Positions 19,034-28,470 of a stretch of DNA of 64,000 nucleotides are shown piece by piece (position 1 is the stretch's first letter; every line of letters begins with the position of its first letter). The notes beneath the pieces were generated by a model. That model made no database searches. It was not told the origin of the DNA and worked only from the letters and a program-made list of their open reading frames with translations. The translations under genes and the position numbers were made by a program. The stretch covers positions 372,001 to 436,000 of the forward strand of contig NZ_RXNU01000001.1 in NCBI RefSeq assembly GCF_003966225.1, written 5' to 3'. Source of the stretch: Shewanella canadensis (GTDB lineage Bacteria; Pseudomonadota; Gammaproteobacteria; Enterobacterales; Shewanellaceae).

Positions 19034-19456
19034 ATGCGTCATTATGAAATCGTATTTTTGGTTCACCCTGATCAGAGTGAACAAGTACCTGGTATGATTG
19101 AGCGTTACACGGGTATTCTTACCCAAGCTGGCGGTCAAGTACATCGTTTAGAAGATTGGGGCCGTCGTCAACTGGCTTACCCAATTATCGAACTGCACAA
19201 AGCTCACTATGTTCTTATGAACGTAGAAGCATCTGCAGAGTCGGTTGAAGAACTTGAAACAGCTTTCCGTTTCAACGACGCTGTTCTGCGTAGCATGGTT
19301 ATGCGTACTAAAGCAGCCATCACTGAAGCATCTCCAATGGCTAAGCTAAAAGACGAGCGTGATTCACGTCGTTCTAGCGAAGGCGAGCGTCGTAGTGCGC
19401 CTGCTGAAAAAGCTACTGAAGAAGTTAAAGAAACCGCTGAAAAAGCAGCTGAGTAA
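19034..19456 (+). CDS. rpsF: 30S ribosomal protein S6
   Basis: A 140-residue protein with the canonical start [18 protein letters not shown] and the motif [10 protein letters not shown]. The C-terminal tail is acidic and alanine-rich ([21 protein letters not shown]), in a position where E. coli S6 is glutamylated. ATG 19034 is preceded by AAGGAG; the frame is open further upstream but lacks the family N-terminus. First gene of the rpsF-priB-rpsR-rplI operon. Confidence 0.97.
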   Translation: MRHYEIVFLVHPDQSEQVPGMIERYTGILTQAGGQVHRLEDWGRRQLAYPIIELHKAHYVLMNVEASAESVEELETAFRFNDAVLRSMVMRTKAAITEASPMAKLKDERDSRRSSEGERRSAPAEKATEEVKETAEKAAE

Positions 19457-19464
19457 GTTTTTCT

Positions 19465-20009
<545 letters not shown>

Positions 20010-20036
20010 TACTGCATAATTTTAGAGGAATTAATA

Positions 20037-20489
20037 ATGAACGTTATTTTACTTGATAAAATTGCTAACCTAGGAAATCTAGGTGACCAAGTTGCAGTTA
20101 AAGCTGGTTACGCACGTAACTTCCTTCTGCCACAAGGTAAAGCTGTTGTTGCTAACACTGCTAACACTGAAGTCTTTGAAGCACGTCGTGCTGAATTAGA
20201 AGCTAAGTTAGTTGCTGATCTAGCTGCTGCTAACGAGCGCGCTGAGAAAATCAACGCACTTGAATCTATCGTTATCGCTTCTAAAGCTGGTGACGAAGGT
20301 AAGCTGTTCGGTTCAATTGGTAACCGTGACATCGCTGATGCAGTTACAGCTGCTGGTGTTGAACTTGCTAAGAGCGAAGTTCGTCTTCCACTAGGTGCTT
20401 TACGTACTACTGGTGAATTCGAAGTTGAAGTTCAGGTTCACACTGAAGTTAAAGCTATTGTTAAGCTTTCTGTTGTTGCAGAAGATTAA
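20037..20489 (+). CDS. rplI: 50S ribosomal protein L9
   Basis: A 150-residue protein with the L9 N-terminal motif [30 protein letters not shown], a long connecting helix and the C-terminal RNA-binding domain. Codon use is strongly biased, like the other ribosomal genes here. Last gene of the operon; a terminator follows within 30 bp. Confidence 0.98.
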   Translation: MNVILLDKIANLGNLGDQVAVKAGYARNFLLPQGKAVVANTANTEVFEARRAELEAKLVADLAAANERAEKINALESIVIASKAGDEGKLFGSIGNRDIADAVTAAGVELAKSEVRLPLGALRTTGEFEVEVQVHTEVKAIVKLSVVAED

Positions 20490-20518
20490 TATTTTGCTTT
20501 AAGCAAAAGCTTTAAAAG

Positions 20519-20556
20519 AAAACACCGCACTAATTTAATTAGGCGGTGTTTTTTTA
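20519..20556 (+). terminator. rpsF-priB-rpsR-rplI terminator
   Basis: AAACACCGC/GCGGTGTTT stem with a T-run after the rplI stop. Confidence 0.9.
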
Positions 20557-20581
20557 TGCCTGTAGGAAAGTGACTAGGGCA

Positions 20582-20840
20582 GAGAAGACGCTGCGCTGGT
20601 AGGGGGTGAGAAGACGCTTCGCTGGTAGGGTCGAGATGACGCTACGCTGGTGGGCAGAGATGACGCTACGCTGGTGGGCAGAGATGACGCTACGCTGGTG
20701 GGCAGAGATGACGCTACGCTGGTAGGGCTGAGATGACGCTGCGCTGGTAGGGCTGAGATGACGCTACGCTGGTAGGGCTGAGATGACGCTGCGCTGGTAG
20801 GGCTGAGATGACGCTACGCAGGTAGATCTGAGATGACTTA
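20582..20840. repeat. Minisatellite of 24-26 bp units (10 copies plus a partial)
   Basis: Units start at 20582, 20608, 20633, 20657, 20681, 20705, 20730, 20755, 20780 and 20805, with a partial at 20830. Core GAGATGACGCTACGCTGGT, the variable sixth codon-like position alternating A/G; spacers are GGGCA or AGGGCT. Units 3-6 are identical at 24 bp, later units 25 bp. An inverted copy of the unit start (GTCATCTCAG, 20908-20917) closes the region. It lies between the convergent rplI and S46 peptidase genes. Confidence 0.9.
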
Positions 20841-20852
20841 TCTTGTCCAACA

Positions 20853-20906
20853 GAGCGAAGCTCGTCGAATAGGCGAAGCCGTCCGCGAAGCGATAGGCCG
20901 AAGGCC
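20853..20906. repeat. Four consecutive mini-hairpins with GAA loops
   Basis: GAGC-GAA-GCTC (20853-20863), GGC-GAA-GCC (20872-20880), CGC-GAA-GCG (20884-20892) and GGCC-GAA-GGCC (20896-20906) follow each other with 3-8 nt spacers. Each is a perfect palindrome around GAA. Confidence 0.75.
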
Positions 20907-20970
20907 GTCATCTCAGCTTTTATATCTATTCCTGATAAATTCTGGGCCTGGGATCCAGACCCTTTCAAGC

Positions 20971-23193
20971 TTAGTTGCGGACTAATTCCAACTCTGCTAT
21001 CAAATTGTCTGCATGGTCAACTTCATCCATCATCCATAGGATGTAGCGGAAATCGACATGCACGGCTCGAGTAATGGTTGGGTTAAAGAACCAATCTTTG
21101 GTGATAGCTTCATACGTTGAGTCGAAGTTCAGCCCCACCAATTCTCCTTTGCCGTTAAATACCGGCGATCCCGAGTTACCACCTGTGGTATCTACACTGG
21201 AGAGGAAGTTAACCGGGACTGAGTTAAATGCTTCAGGCTTATCTAAGCAAGAGAATAGTCTGCATATCCAAGAGCTTGGGTCTTTAATCACAGAGTCCAC
21301 CTTATGAGTACCATAACGCTGCTGTGCAATCGCATCGAGCACTTTCTTCGGCGCGTTAAAAGGTTCGACACCTGTGTGTTTAGCGGCGATCCCTTCAAGG
21401 CGTGTGAAAGGCTGTTTGTACAGTGCATCTCGTGACTGATAACCATCTACCATGCCATAGGTGATACGCAGGGTACCGTTTGCATCCGGGTACACAGGCC
21501 AGCCATTGGCCTTGTTGTAGGCGATAATCGCTTTCATATAACCGGGTCTGGCTTGAGAAAGCTCACCAAGAAGCGTCTTCTTCTCTTTCTCTTGTGCCAT
21601 GTTGCTATCATAAAGCGCTACGGCCAGACGAATAAATGGATCGGCACTGGTTTCAAATGTCTCAGCATCCGCTTGCATCCAGGCAAGACGTTTGTCTTGA
21701 TCCGTCAGGGAGGTAAGGGAGTAGAGCCCATCGAGTTTATCCGATAAGGTTACCGTTTTGTCATCGTCATTGAGCATGATATCGAAAGCGTTAACACGGT
21801 TGCCTTGCCCCATATAGGCGTTTAAGTCTTGTAGCCATAGGGTCTTGTCAACCGAGATATCGAAGCTGGAATCGATACGTTTAAGACGCGCCTTAAACAT
21901 CTTCATGTCTCGCTCCTGATAACCCTCTTCACGTGCGCTATCTGGCTTAGCTTTCTCTTTCGACAGACGGTAGAGCTTATTTGCTGCGGCTAGCAGGGTA
22001 CTGGACTGCGCATTTTCGAAGTAATGACGCGTCTGCATGCCTGTACGTTTTTTGTCTAACAAGGATTCAAGCTGGTCGAACTGGGCTTGATATGACTGGT
22101 AGGTCTTATCGGCCGCAAGCCACTTGAGGAAGTCATCTTCGCGGCTCTGTTTAATACCGGTGATATCGGTGGCTCTGAACCCATCGAGTAGTCCGTTGTA
22201 CTTCTTCATACGGTTAGCCATAGAAGCTAGTGTACCCGCATATTTGATTGCAACCTCACCGTCGGTATTGCCCATGGCCTTGATGGTATCGATACGAAGC
22301 TGATAGCGTGAGGCGAGGGTTGGATATAGCCAGTCACTTGCAAATTGCAGTTCACTGGTTAAACGGTAACGGCTGGTTGAGCCCGGGTAGCCGGCAACAA
22401 AGACACCATCACCGGCATTTATACCATCGGCGTTAATTTTAAGGTAGCTTTTAGGTGTGAATGGAATATTATCTTCAGCGAAAGCGGCTGGCTGTCCATC
22501 TTTGCCCACATAGGCTCGCAGGAAGGTAAAGTCACCAGAATGACGAGGGTACTCATAGTTATCTACATCGCCGCCAAATGAGCCGACACTCTTAGGTGGC
22601 GCATAGACTAAACGAACATCACGGATAATCAGCTGCTTAATGAGATAGTATTCGAGTCCATTATGAAAGCTGCGCACCGAACAGCGGTAGTTTTTATCGC
22701 TTTCACACGCTTTGATAAGAGACTTTCTATTAGATTGGATCTCTTCATAGCGCACCAAAGGGTCTTGGCTTAAGTTGTCTGTTACCGCTTTAGATACATC
22801 GGTAACCGCTTCGGTAATATAGAGTCGCTCGTTAGGACCCGCCGATGGTTCTGCATCTTTAGATTTTGCCAGGAAGCCCTCGGCAATATAATTGTGCTCT
22901 TTTTTACTATTATATTGAATAGCACGGTAAGCGCAGTGATGGTTTGTGACAACTAAGCCTTGGGGTGACACGAAACTGGCGGTACAATACCCCAGCCCTA
23001 CAACCGCATTCATTGGATACTGCGTGAGATCGGCAAGTTGTTTTGCTGGTATCTCAATGCCTATCTCGCTAAGTTTTTCTGCGATAGAGGGCATTTGATA
23101 AGGTTGCCACTGCCCCTCATCTGCATGTGCGTCGATTGATGCCAATACGACACCAGATGACAGCACGAGTGCCGAGATCAATGCATTGCGCAT
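20971..23193 (-). CDS. S46 family dipeptidyl-peptidase, DPP11-like
   Basis: A 740-residue secreted peptidase with a signal peptide ending DAHA (residue ~24). The S46 chymotrypsin-like fold shows VTNHHCAY (catalytic His), and TGGNSGSPVFNGKGELVGL with the catalytic Ser674. S46 enzymes remove dipeptides from the N-termini of oligopeptides in the periplasm. The residue 18 after the catalytic serine, equivalent to position 673 of the Porphyromonas enzymes, is Ser692; Arg or Ser there goes with DPP11 (Asp/Glu at P1), Gly with DPP7. So acidic P1 specificity is expected. It is divergent from dnaB and convergent with the ribosomal operon. Confidence 0.92.
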   Translation of the reverse strand: MRNALISALVLSSGVVLASIDAHADEGQWQPYQMPSIAEKLSEIGIEIPAKQLADLTQYPMNAVVGLGYCTASFVSPQGLVVTNHHCAYRAIQYNSKKEHNYIAEGFLAKSKDAEPSAGPNERLYITEAVTDVSKAVTDNLSQDPLVRYEEIQSNRKSLIKACESDKNYRCSVRSFHNGLEYYLIKQLIIRDVRLVYAPPKSVGSFGGDVDNYEYPRHSGDFTFLRAYVGKDGQPAAFAEDNIPFTPKSYLKINADGINAGDGVFVAGYPGSTSRYRLTSELQFASDWLYPTLASRYQLRIDTIKAMGNTDGEVAIKYAGTLASMANRMKKYNGLLDGFRATDITGIKQSREDDFLKWLAADKTYQSYQAQFDQLESLLDKKRTGMQTRHYFENAQSSTLLAAANKLYRLSKEKAKPDSAREEGYQERDMKMFKARLKRIDSSFDISVDKTLWLQDLNAYMGQGNRVNAFDIMLNDDDKTVTLSDKLDGLYSLTSLTDQDKRLAWMQADAETFETSADPFIRLAVALYDSNMAQEKEKKTLLGELSQARPGYMKAIIAYNKANGWPVYPDANGTLRITYGMVDGYQSRDALYKQPFTRLEGIAAKHTGVEPFNAPKKVLDAIAQQRYGTHKVDSVIKDPSSWICRLFSCLDKPEAFNSVPVNFLSSVDTTGGNSGSPVFNGKGELVGLNFDSTYEAITKDWFFNPTITRAVHVDFRYILWMMDEVDHADNLIAELELVRN

Positions 23194-23301
23194 GTTCGTT
23201 CCTTGTTTTTTTGTTATATGGGTAGGAACTCATGGGTTCCGTTTTTGTTTGAGCACGTTTTATACCATATTTTGCTTAACTGTTGGGAGTTTGGAGATTT
23301 A

Positions 23302-24708
23302 ATGTCACAACAAGGTGCCTTCAAGGCCAAAAAGAAGCCGAGAGATATCCAGATGGATGCACTCAAGCTACCACCGCATTCTTTAGAAGCGGAGCAGTCA
23401 GTACTGGGCGGCTTGATGTTGGATTCAGATGCATGGGATAGAGTGGCTGAAGCGGTTGTGGCTGAAGACTTCTACTCTCGATCTCATCGTATGATATTTC
23501 AAGCGATGGGGAGTTTAACCAGCGCCGGTCATCCGATCGATCTGATCACGGTTTCCGAGCAGTTAGAGGTCGAAGACCAACTGGAGGAAGCCGGAGGGTT
23601 TGCCTACTTAGGCGAGATAGCGAAGAATACGCCTAGCGCGGGTAATATTTTATCCTATGCTGAAATTGTTCGTGAACGTGCCGTCGTGCGTGAAATGATC
23701 AAGGTGGCCAATGAGATTGCCGATGCCGGTTTTAATCCTGAAGGCCGCAACTCCGGTGACCTGTTAGACTTAGCTGAAACCAAAGTCTTTAAGATTGCCG
23801 AGTCGCGTGCTAACGCCAACGAAGGTCCCGAAGGGATCAAGGCTATTCTTGAAAAGACAGTCGATAAGATTGAAGATCTTTATAACAACCCAACCGGTGG
23901 TGTAACCGGGGTATCGAGTGGATTTGGCGATCTGGATAAGATGACGGCGGGCTTCCAGTCCGGTGATTTGATCATCGTTGCGGCGCGTCCGTCTATGGGG
24001 AAAACGACTTTTGCGATGAACTTGTGTGAACAAGCGGCGCTGAATGAAGATAAACCTGTACTCATTTTTAGTCTCGAGATGCCTTCAGAACAGATCATGA
24101 TGCGTATGCTGGCATCCTTGGGGCGGGTCGATCAAACCAAAATTCGTACAGGTCAACTCGATGATGACGATTGGGCACGGGTTTCATCGACCATGGGGAT
24201 CATGCTCGAGCAAGGTAAGATGTATATCGATGATGGCTCTGGTTTAACGCCGACCGATGTTCGAAGCCGAGCGCGCCGTATTGCACGTGAATATGGGGGC
24301 TTGTCGATGATCATGATCGATTACCTTCAGTTGATGCAGGTTCCGGCGCTCAAAGATAACCGTACTTTGGAGATCTCAGAGATCTCCCGCTCTCTCAAAG
24401 CCTTGGCAAAAGAGCTTGAGATACCGGTTGTTGCACTTTCACAGCTTAACCGTTCATTGGAGCAACGTGCCGATAAACGCCCGGTAAACTCAGATCTTCG
24501 TGAATCGGGAGCGATTGAGCAAGATGCGGATCTCATCATGTTTATTTACCGTGATGAGGTGTATAACGATGACTCAGAAAATAAGGGTACGGCCGAAATC
24601 ATCATTGGTAAGCAACGTAACGGTCCTATCGGACGGGTACGTTTAACCTTCCAGGGGCAGTTCTCTCGTTTTGATAACTACGCCGGCCCACAGTTCGAAG
24701 AGGACTAA
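23302..24708 (+). CDS. dnaB: Replicative DNA helicase DnaB
   Basis: A 468-residue hexameric helicase. N-terminal primase-interacting domain (PPHSLEAEQSVLGGLMLD), linker, then a RecA-like domain with Walker A ARPSMGKTTFAMN (~228-240), Walker B MIMIDYLQLM, and the terminal motif SDLRESGAIEQDADLIMFIYRDE. ATG 23302 has a GGAG site and yields the usual length; the frame is open about 100 bp upstream. alr follows after about 200 bp, the typical dnaB-alr order. Confidence 0.97.
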   Translation: MSQQGAFKAKKKPRDIQMDALKLPPHSLEAEQSVLGGLMLDSDAWDRVAEAVVAEDFYSRSHRMIFQAMGSLTSAGHPIDLITVSEQLEVEDQLEEAGGFAYLGEIAKNTPSAGNILSYAEIVRERAVVREMIKVANEIADAGFNPEGRNSGDLLDLAETKVFKIAESRANANEGPEGIKAILEKTVDKIEDLYNNPTGGVTGVSSGFGDLDKMTAGFQSGDLIIVAARPSMGKTTFAMNLCEQAALNEDKPVLIFSLEMPSEQIMMRMLASLGRVDQTKIRTGQLDDDDWARVSSTMGIMLEQGKMYIDDGSGLTPTDVRSRARRIAREYGGLSMIMIDYLQLMQVPALKDNRTLEISEISRSLKALAKELEIPVVALSQLNRSLEQRADKRPVNSDLRESGAIEQDADLIMFIYRDEVYNDDSENKGTAEIIIGKQRNGPIGRVRLTFQGQFSRFDNYAGPQFEED

Positions 24709-24793
24709 TCTCGTCTATTGTGTCGTCTATCGATAATGGTGTTGTTCATCGATAACGATACAGACGGGTTGCTTCGTCTAAGATTAAACTTGA

Positions 24794-24829
24794 TTCACTT
24801 AGTTAGCTCTTCATTGATAACTAAGTGAA
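24794..24829. promoter_or_regulatory. 12-bp perfect inverted repeat between dnaB and alr
   Basis: TTCACTTAGTTA, 12 bases, TAACTAAGTGAA, with no T-run after it. A second, looser inverted repeat (CGTCTATCGAT ... ATCGATA ... AGACG, about 24725-24776) lies just upstream. It could be an operator or a hairpin in the dnaB 3' end/alr leader. Confidence 0.5.
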
Positions 24830-24912
24830 CTCATTATAGATTTGACACTCATATTAGTATTATCACTTTAGTGCAGTATCGAGTCTTGTTACTAACAGAT
24901 TAAGGTTATCGT

Positions 24913-25989
24913 TTGAAACCCTTTCCCCGTGCAGAGATCAGTAGTAAAGCACTGCAGAATAACTTAGCTCGTCTCCGTGAAATCGCTCCCGGGAGCAAAG
25001 TCATGGCGGTTGTAAAAGCCAATGGCTATGGACACGGCTTACTTAATGTTGCCCATTGTCTGGATAGCGCCGATGGTTTCGGGCTCGCGCGTCCGGAGGA
25101 GGCATTAGCATTAAGGGAAGGGGGGGTTAAGTCAAAATTGATTTTGCTCGAAGGCTTCTTCAGCCAAATCGACCTAACCACTCTGATCGAACATGATATC
25201 GATACCGTTGTTCATAATGAAGTGCAGCTGGAATTGCTGGAAAGCTCGATACTGGCAAAACCTGCAACCGTATGGTTGAAAATTGACTCGGGTATGCATA
25301 GATTAGGTTTCACTCCTGAGCTGTTTGATGCTGTTTATGCACGGTTAGAGGCCTGCCCTCAAGTCGCTAAACCTATCAACCTGATGTCACATTTTGCTTG
25401 TGCCGATGAACCCGATAACCCATCGACAAAAATTCAGATTAATCTCTTTAACGATCTTATAAAAGACTTGCCCGGTCAACGTAGTTTGGCAAACTCAGCC
25501 GGTACCCTGTATTGGCCTGAGAGTCAGGCAGATTGGATACGTCCCGGCATCGCGCTATACGGTGTCTCACCTGTGATTGGGGATCTGGGGGCTAACCATG
25601 GTTTGATGCCTGCAATGGAATTAGTGTCGCAGCTTATTGCCGTACGTGATCATAAAGCCGGTGAGCCTGTGGGTTACGGCAGTTCCTGGTATGCAAAAGA
25701 AGACACTAAGCTAGGCGTCGTGGCTATTGGTTACGGTGATGGATACCCGCGTAATGCACCCGAAGGGACCCCTGTATGGGTTAACGGGCGACGGGTTCCT
25801 ATCGTTGGTCGTGTCTCTATGGATATGCTGACCGTCGATTTAGGCATAAACGCAACAGACCTGATTGGCGATAATGCGGTTTTATGGGGAAAAGCATTAC
25901 CCGTTGAAGAGGTGGCTGAGCATATAGGCACAATTGCTTATGAGTTAGTGACTAAGTTAACCCCTAGAGTTGCCGTGTGCCTGGACTAA
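24913..25989 (+). CDS. alr: Alanine racemase
   Basis: A 358-residue PLP enzyme converting L-alanine to D-alanine for peptidoglycan. The PLP lysine is Lys35 in [11 protein letters not shown], and the second catalytic base is the Tyr of [11 protein letters not shown]; both are intact. Fold: N-terminal TIM barrel, C-terminal beta domain. The start is a TTG at 24913 ([10 protein letters not shown]), with TAAGG upstream; no better ATG exists before the conserved lysine region. It follows dnaB as in many gammaproteobacteria. Confidence 0.96.
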   Translation: MKPFPRAEISSKALQNNLARLREIAPGSKVMAVVKANGYGHGLLNVAHCLDSADGFGLARPEEALALREGGVKSKLILLEGFFSQIDLTTLIEHDIDTVVHNEVQLELLESSILAKPATVWLKIDSGMHRLGFTPELFDAVYARLEACPQVAKPINLMSHFACADEPDNPSTKIQINLFNDLIKDLPGQRSLANSAGTLYWPESQADWIRPGIALYGVSPVIGDLGANHGLMPAMELVSQLIAVRDHKAGEPVGYGSSWYAKEDTKLGVVAIGYGDGYPRNAPEGTPVWVNGRRVPIVGRVSMDMLTVDLGINATDLIGDNAVLWGKALPVEEVAEHIGTIAYELVTKLTPRVAVCLD

Positions 25990-26074
25990 GCACATAGATT
26001 TAATTCCTTTGTTGTATCGATTCATGGGCGGGATGTCTTGAGTCGATAGCCTGCTGTATCAGGAAGAGTTTTCG

Positions 26075-27418
26075 TTGAAAATTAAAGTTTTATGTATACA
26101 TGCACTGTTATTCTGCAATGCACTCTGTTTGCCCTATGCCTTGGCCGATGAGGCTCAGGCCAGTCAAGTCAATCAAGCTAATAGCGTCAATGCTAATGGT
26201 ACGCCACAAGCGCCTCTGATAGGAATGGACAGGAGTAAAGATTTCTCCCCCGAGTTTGTCGCCGTGCCATTTGTCTTCTCCACTGAAACCTTGAGTACAA
26301 CAGTGGGAGGGGCTGGAGTTATTAAGCATGCCGGTCAGCCACAGGCCTCTGCGTTCGGTATTGGTCTCTACAGTAGTAATGAAAGTTGGATAACCTATTT
26401 AGGGCTCAATAACTATCAACTACCCAAGCTGGATCAATGGCTGTTGTCTGGCGAGTTTAGTCGAGCCAGTTATAAAGAGGGGATCTACTTTGTCCCTGAA
26501 GATGCGAATAGATCGAGCAAAGGTGTTAACAGCTCAGATGCGATGGCAACCGATAGGATTATAACGGTTGGAGACGAGTTTTACGCCAAGCTACACATTA
26601 AATATGTACTGCCCTGGGGTAAGGGAGCGAAAGGCGCCGCGAGAAGCTTAATGCCCTCGCTAATAACGGATCCCCTGAGCTGGGACCCCAGAGAGTCAGG
26701 GGTTACCAGCTTGCAGATCACCCCCTTCATTCATACTCAGGAACTGCTGGGTTATGAAGAGCTGCCGACTAAAACTCAGGGGTTAAAATTTAAGTTTGAC
26801 TGGGACAATCGGGATAATGGAAAAAATAGTACCCGAGGGGGCCGGTCAAGTCTGACACTCAGCCGTGACTTTGGCGCGAGAGACGGTGGAGCCGATGATA
26901 GAGAAAGTTGGACTATGTGGGAGTTCGAACAGAGTGCCTTCCTATCTATGGGGGAGAGTGACTGGTTCGGTCAGCAAATATTAGCCTTTAATTTTTATCT
27001 CGCCGATACACCGACCTGGAACGATTACGATTCAAGCTCGCAAGCGTATCAGCGACCGCCATCTTTTGCCGGCGTTGCATTGGGCGGCTTCGATCATCTG
27101 AGAGGCTACTCTAGCAAACAATTTTATGGTCGTAGTGCACTGCTTTACTCTGCGGAGTACCGAGTTCAACCCAGGTGGCAGCCTTTGCAAAGTTTACCCG
27201 TATTTAATCTCTACGATATTCCCTGGTGGCAATGGGTCGTTTTTGCTGAAGCCGGTCAGGTTGCCGATGATTTCAGTGCCAGTGAGCTACATGAAGATAT
27301 GAAATGGACGTTAGGTGTTGGTGCAAGGTTCGAAGTTGAAAACGTTATCGTAAGAACCGAGTTTGCTTATGCGGAAGACTCGAAGCAATTTTGGATAATG
27401 GTTAATCAACCGTTTTAA
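26075..27418 (+). CDS. Omp85/D15-like outer membrane beta-barrel protein
   Basis: A 447-residue protein, TTG start with AGGAAG at good spacing, and a signal peptide ending YALADE. The body is rich in beta strands. The C-terminal half has the pattern GGFDHLRGYSSKQFYGRSALLYSAEYR, which is the conserved strand/loop signature of the BamA/TamA (bacterial surface antigen) barrel. There are no recognisable POTRA domains, so it is a barrel-only relative. Role unknown, possibly in outer membrane transport. Confidence 0.75.
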   Translation: MKIKVLCIHALLFCNALCLPYALADEAQASQVNQANSVNANGTPQAPLIGMDRSKDFSPEFVAVPFVFSTETLSTTVGGAGVIKHAGQPQASAFGIGLYSSNESWITYLGLNNYQLPKLDQWLLSGEFSRASYKEGIYFVPEDANRSSKGVNSSDAMATDRIITVGDEFYAKLHIKYVLPWGKGAKGAARSLMPSLITDPLSWDPRESGVTSLQITPFIHTQELLGYEELPTKTQGLKFKFDWDNRDNGKNSTRGGRSSLTLSRDFGARDGGADDRESWTMWEFEQSAFLSMGESDWFGQQILAFNFYLADTPTWNDYDSSSQAYQRPPSFAGVALGGFDHLRGYSSKQFYGRSALLYSAEYRVQPRWQPLQSLPVFNLYDIPWWQWVVFAEAGQVADDFSASELHEDMKWTLGVGARFEVENVIVRTEFAYAEDSKQFWIMVNQPF

Positions 27419-27521
27419 TAACGATTAACGGTTTAATAAAGACTGACTGTCGAGAGTCATTGGGGGTATTTGTCTCCCGAATGACTCGAATATCAACGAC
27501 TGCAATGGAGCCTTTCTGCTC

Positions 27522-27986
27522 TTAAGTTTCGAAGCAAATTTCAATATAGGCTGTTCCATGGGGGCTGGCGAAGGGCATGATAATTTTTTTTCCGTTGGCT
27601 TTATGAGAGATTCGATGTCCTAAACCTGAAACGACTACCGGCGTCGCCATTTCAAACTCATAGCCTTTATCGCCGAGGATATTTTTTGCACCACCTGTGA
27701 CCATGTTGGTGATTTCACCGACAAGATCGGTGATCTCATCGTTGATCTCTCCCGGATTTTCTCCCAGCATATTTTGCATTATTTCGAGGATGAGTCCCTG
27801 TTCGAAAGTGATGGAGAGTGAGCCCTTCGTTTGCGGACCGACCATGCCTATCAGGCCTGATACATCGCCTTTAGCCAGGTTGTCAGTTTTTATTCTTGGC
27901 TTTCCCGGAGTGAGTTGCATATTTGCCATCGTCGAGATGACATTGAGCAACGACTCAAGAAAAGGGTTAATGAAATTTACATTCAT
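27522..27986 (-). CDS. cheX: Chemotaxis phosphatase CheX
   Basis: A 154-residue protein of the CheC/CheX family. The single catalytic helix EITDLVGEITNMVTGGAK carries the E-x2-N signature (EITN) and the fold continues with GLGHRISHKANGKKIIMPF. CheX dephosphorylates CheY-P, resetting flagellar or chemosensory signals. It is a lone gene, not in a che cluster, which is common for this type in Shewanella and Vibrio. Confidence 0.87.
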   Translation of the reverse strand: MNVNFINPFLESLLNVISTMANMQLTPGKPRIKTDNLAKGDVSGLIGMVGPQTKGSLSITFEQGLILEIMQNMLGENPGEINDEITDLVGEITNMVTGGAKNILGDKGYEFEMATPVVVSGLGHRISHKANGKKIIMPFASPHGTAYIEICFET

Positions 27987-28094
27987 ATTTGATTATCCAT
28001 AGTCTGAAACTTGTATCTCGATAATGAGTTTTATGTCATCCATTACCAAGTAACTCGAAAGCGTGAATGTCAGAATTCTATATGGGGTACTTAA

Positions 28095-28271
28095 TTGGTC
28101 ATCGATATCGATCATAGTGTCACACTTCTATGCTTGGTGACTTTACTCGTCTGCCTACTGTTCCCTTGGGCATACCTATCTATAAAGCTTAGGCTATTTT
28201 TGTATCGGCTTCAGCATTTATCTATATACAGGGCAGCTGAGGCCGTCCCTAATCATGCCTTTCATATATAA
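28095..28271 (+). CDS. Possible small membrane protein, doubtful
   Basis: A 58-codon frame opening at TTG 28095, immediately after an in-frame stop, with a GGGG tract 9 bases upstream. The translation has one strong hydrophobic helix (VTLLCLVTLLVCLLFPWAYL) followed by a basic stretch (KLRLFLYRLQHLSIYR), a plausible membrane-anchor topology. It is in the cheX-dusA gap and has no recognised relatives. It may be chance. Confidence 0.3.
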   Translation: MVIDIDHSVTLLCLVTLLVCLLFPWAYLSIKLRLFLYRLQHLSIYRAAEAVPNHAFHI

Positions 28272-28392
28272 CTATTCATTATTCCATGGTATCAGGAATC
28301 AGTTCTGTGACTTTACTCCTAAAAGTTTTGTTAAAATTGAGCAACACTTGCATTATTTGATCAAACCTAACCAATCGGCAGAGTGAATCGGC

Positions 28393-28450
28393 GGTGCATT
28401 TCACCTGCACTCAGTGTAAAATGCGCGACCACGCTCGGTTATACACTGAG
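28393..28450 (+). promoter_or_regulatory. Structured leader before dusA
   Basis: A GGTG-CATTT-CACC hairpin (28393-28405) and a perfect 9-bp stem CTCAGTGTA/TACACTGAG (28410-28450) enclosing a small GCG..CGC stem lie 20 bp upstream of the dusA start. The structures would be in the 5' leader and could govern translation. Confidence 0.45.
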
Positions 28451-28470
28451 CCTTATTGGTTTAACGACAA

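Noticed and set aside
20582-20840. CRISPR array
   Set aside because: Units of 24-26 bp are directly tandem with no unique spacers and no cas genes nearby.
20714-20968. Minus-strand frame with repeated SVISALPAQRHLSP peptide
   Set aside because: It is the minisatellite read as protein; period not a multiple of three throughout, and no ribosome site.
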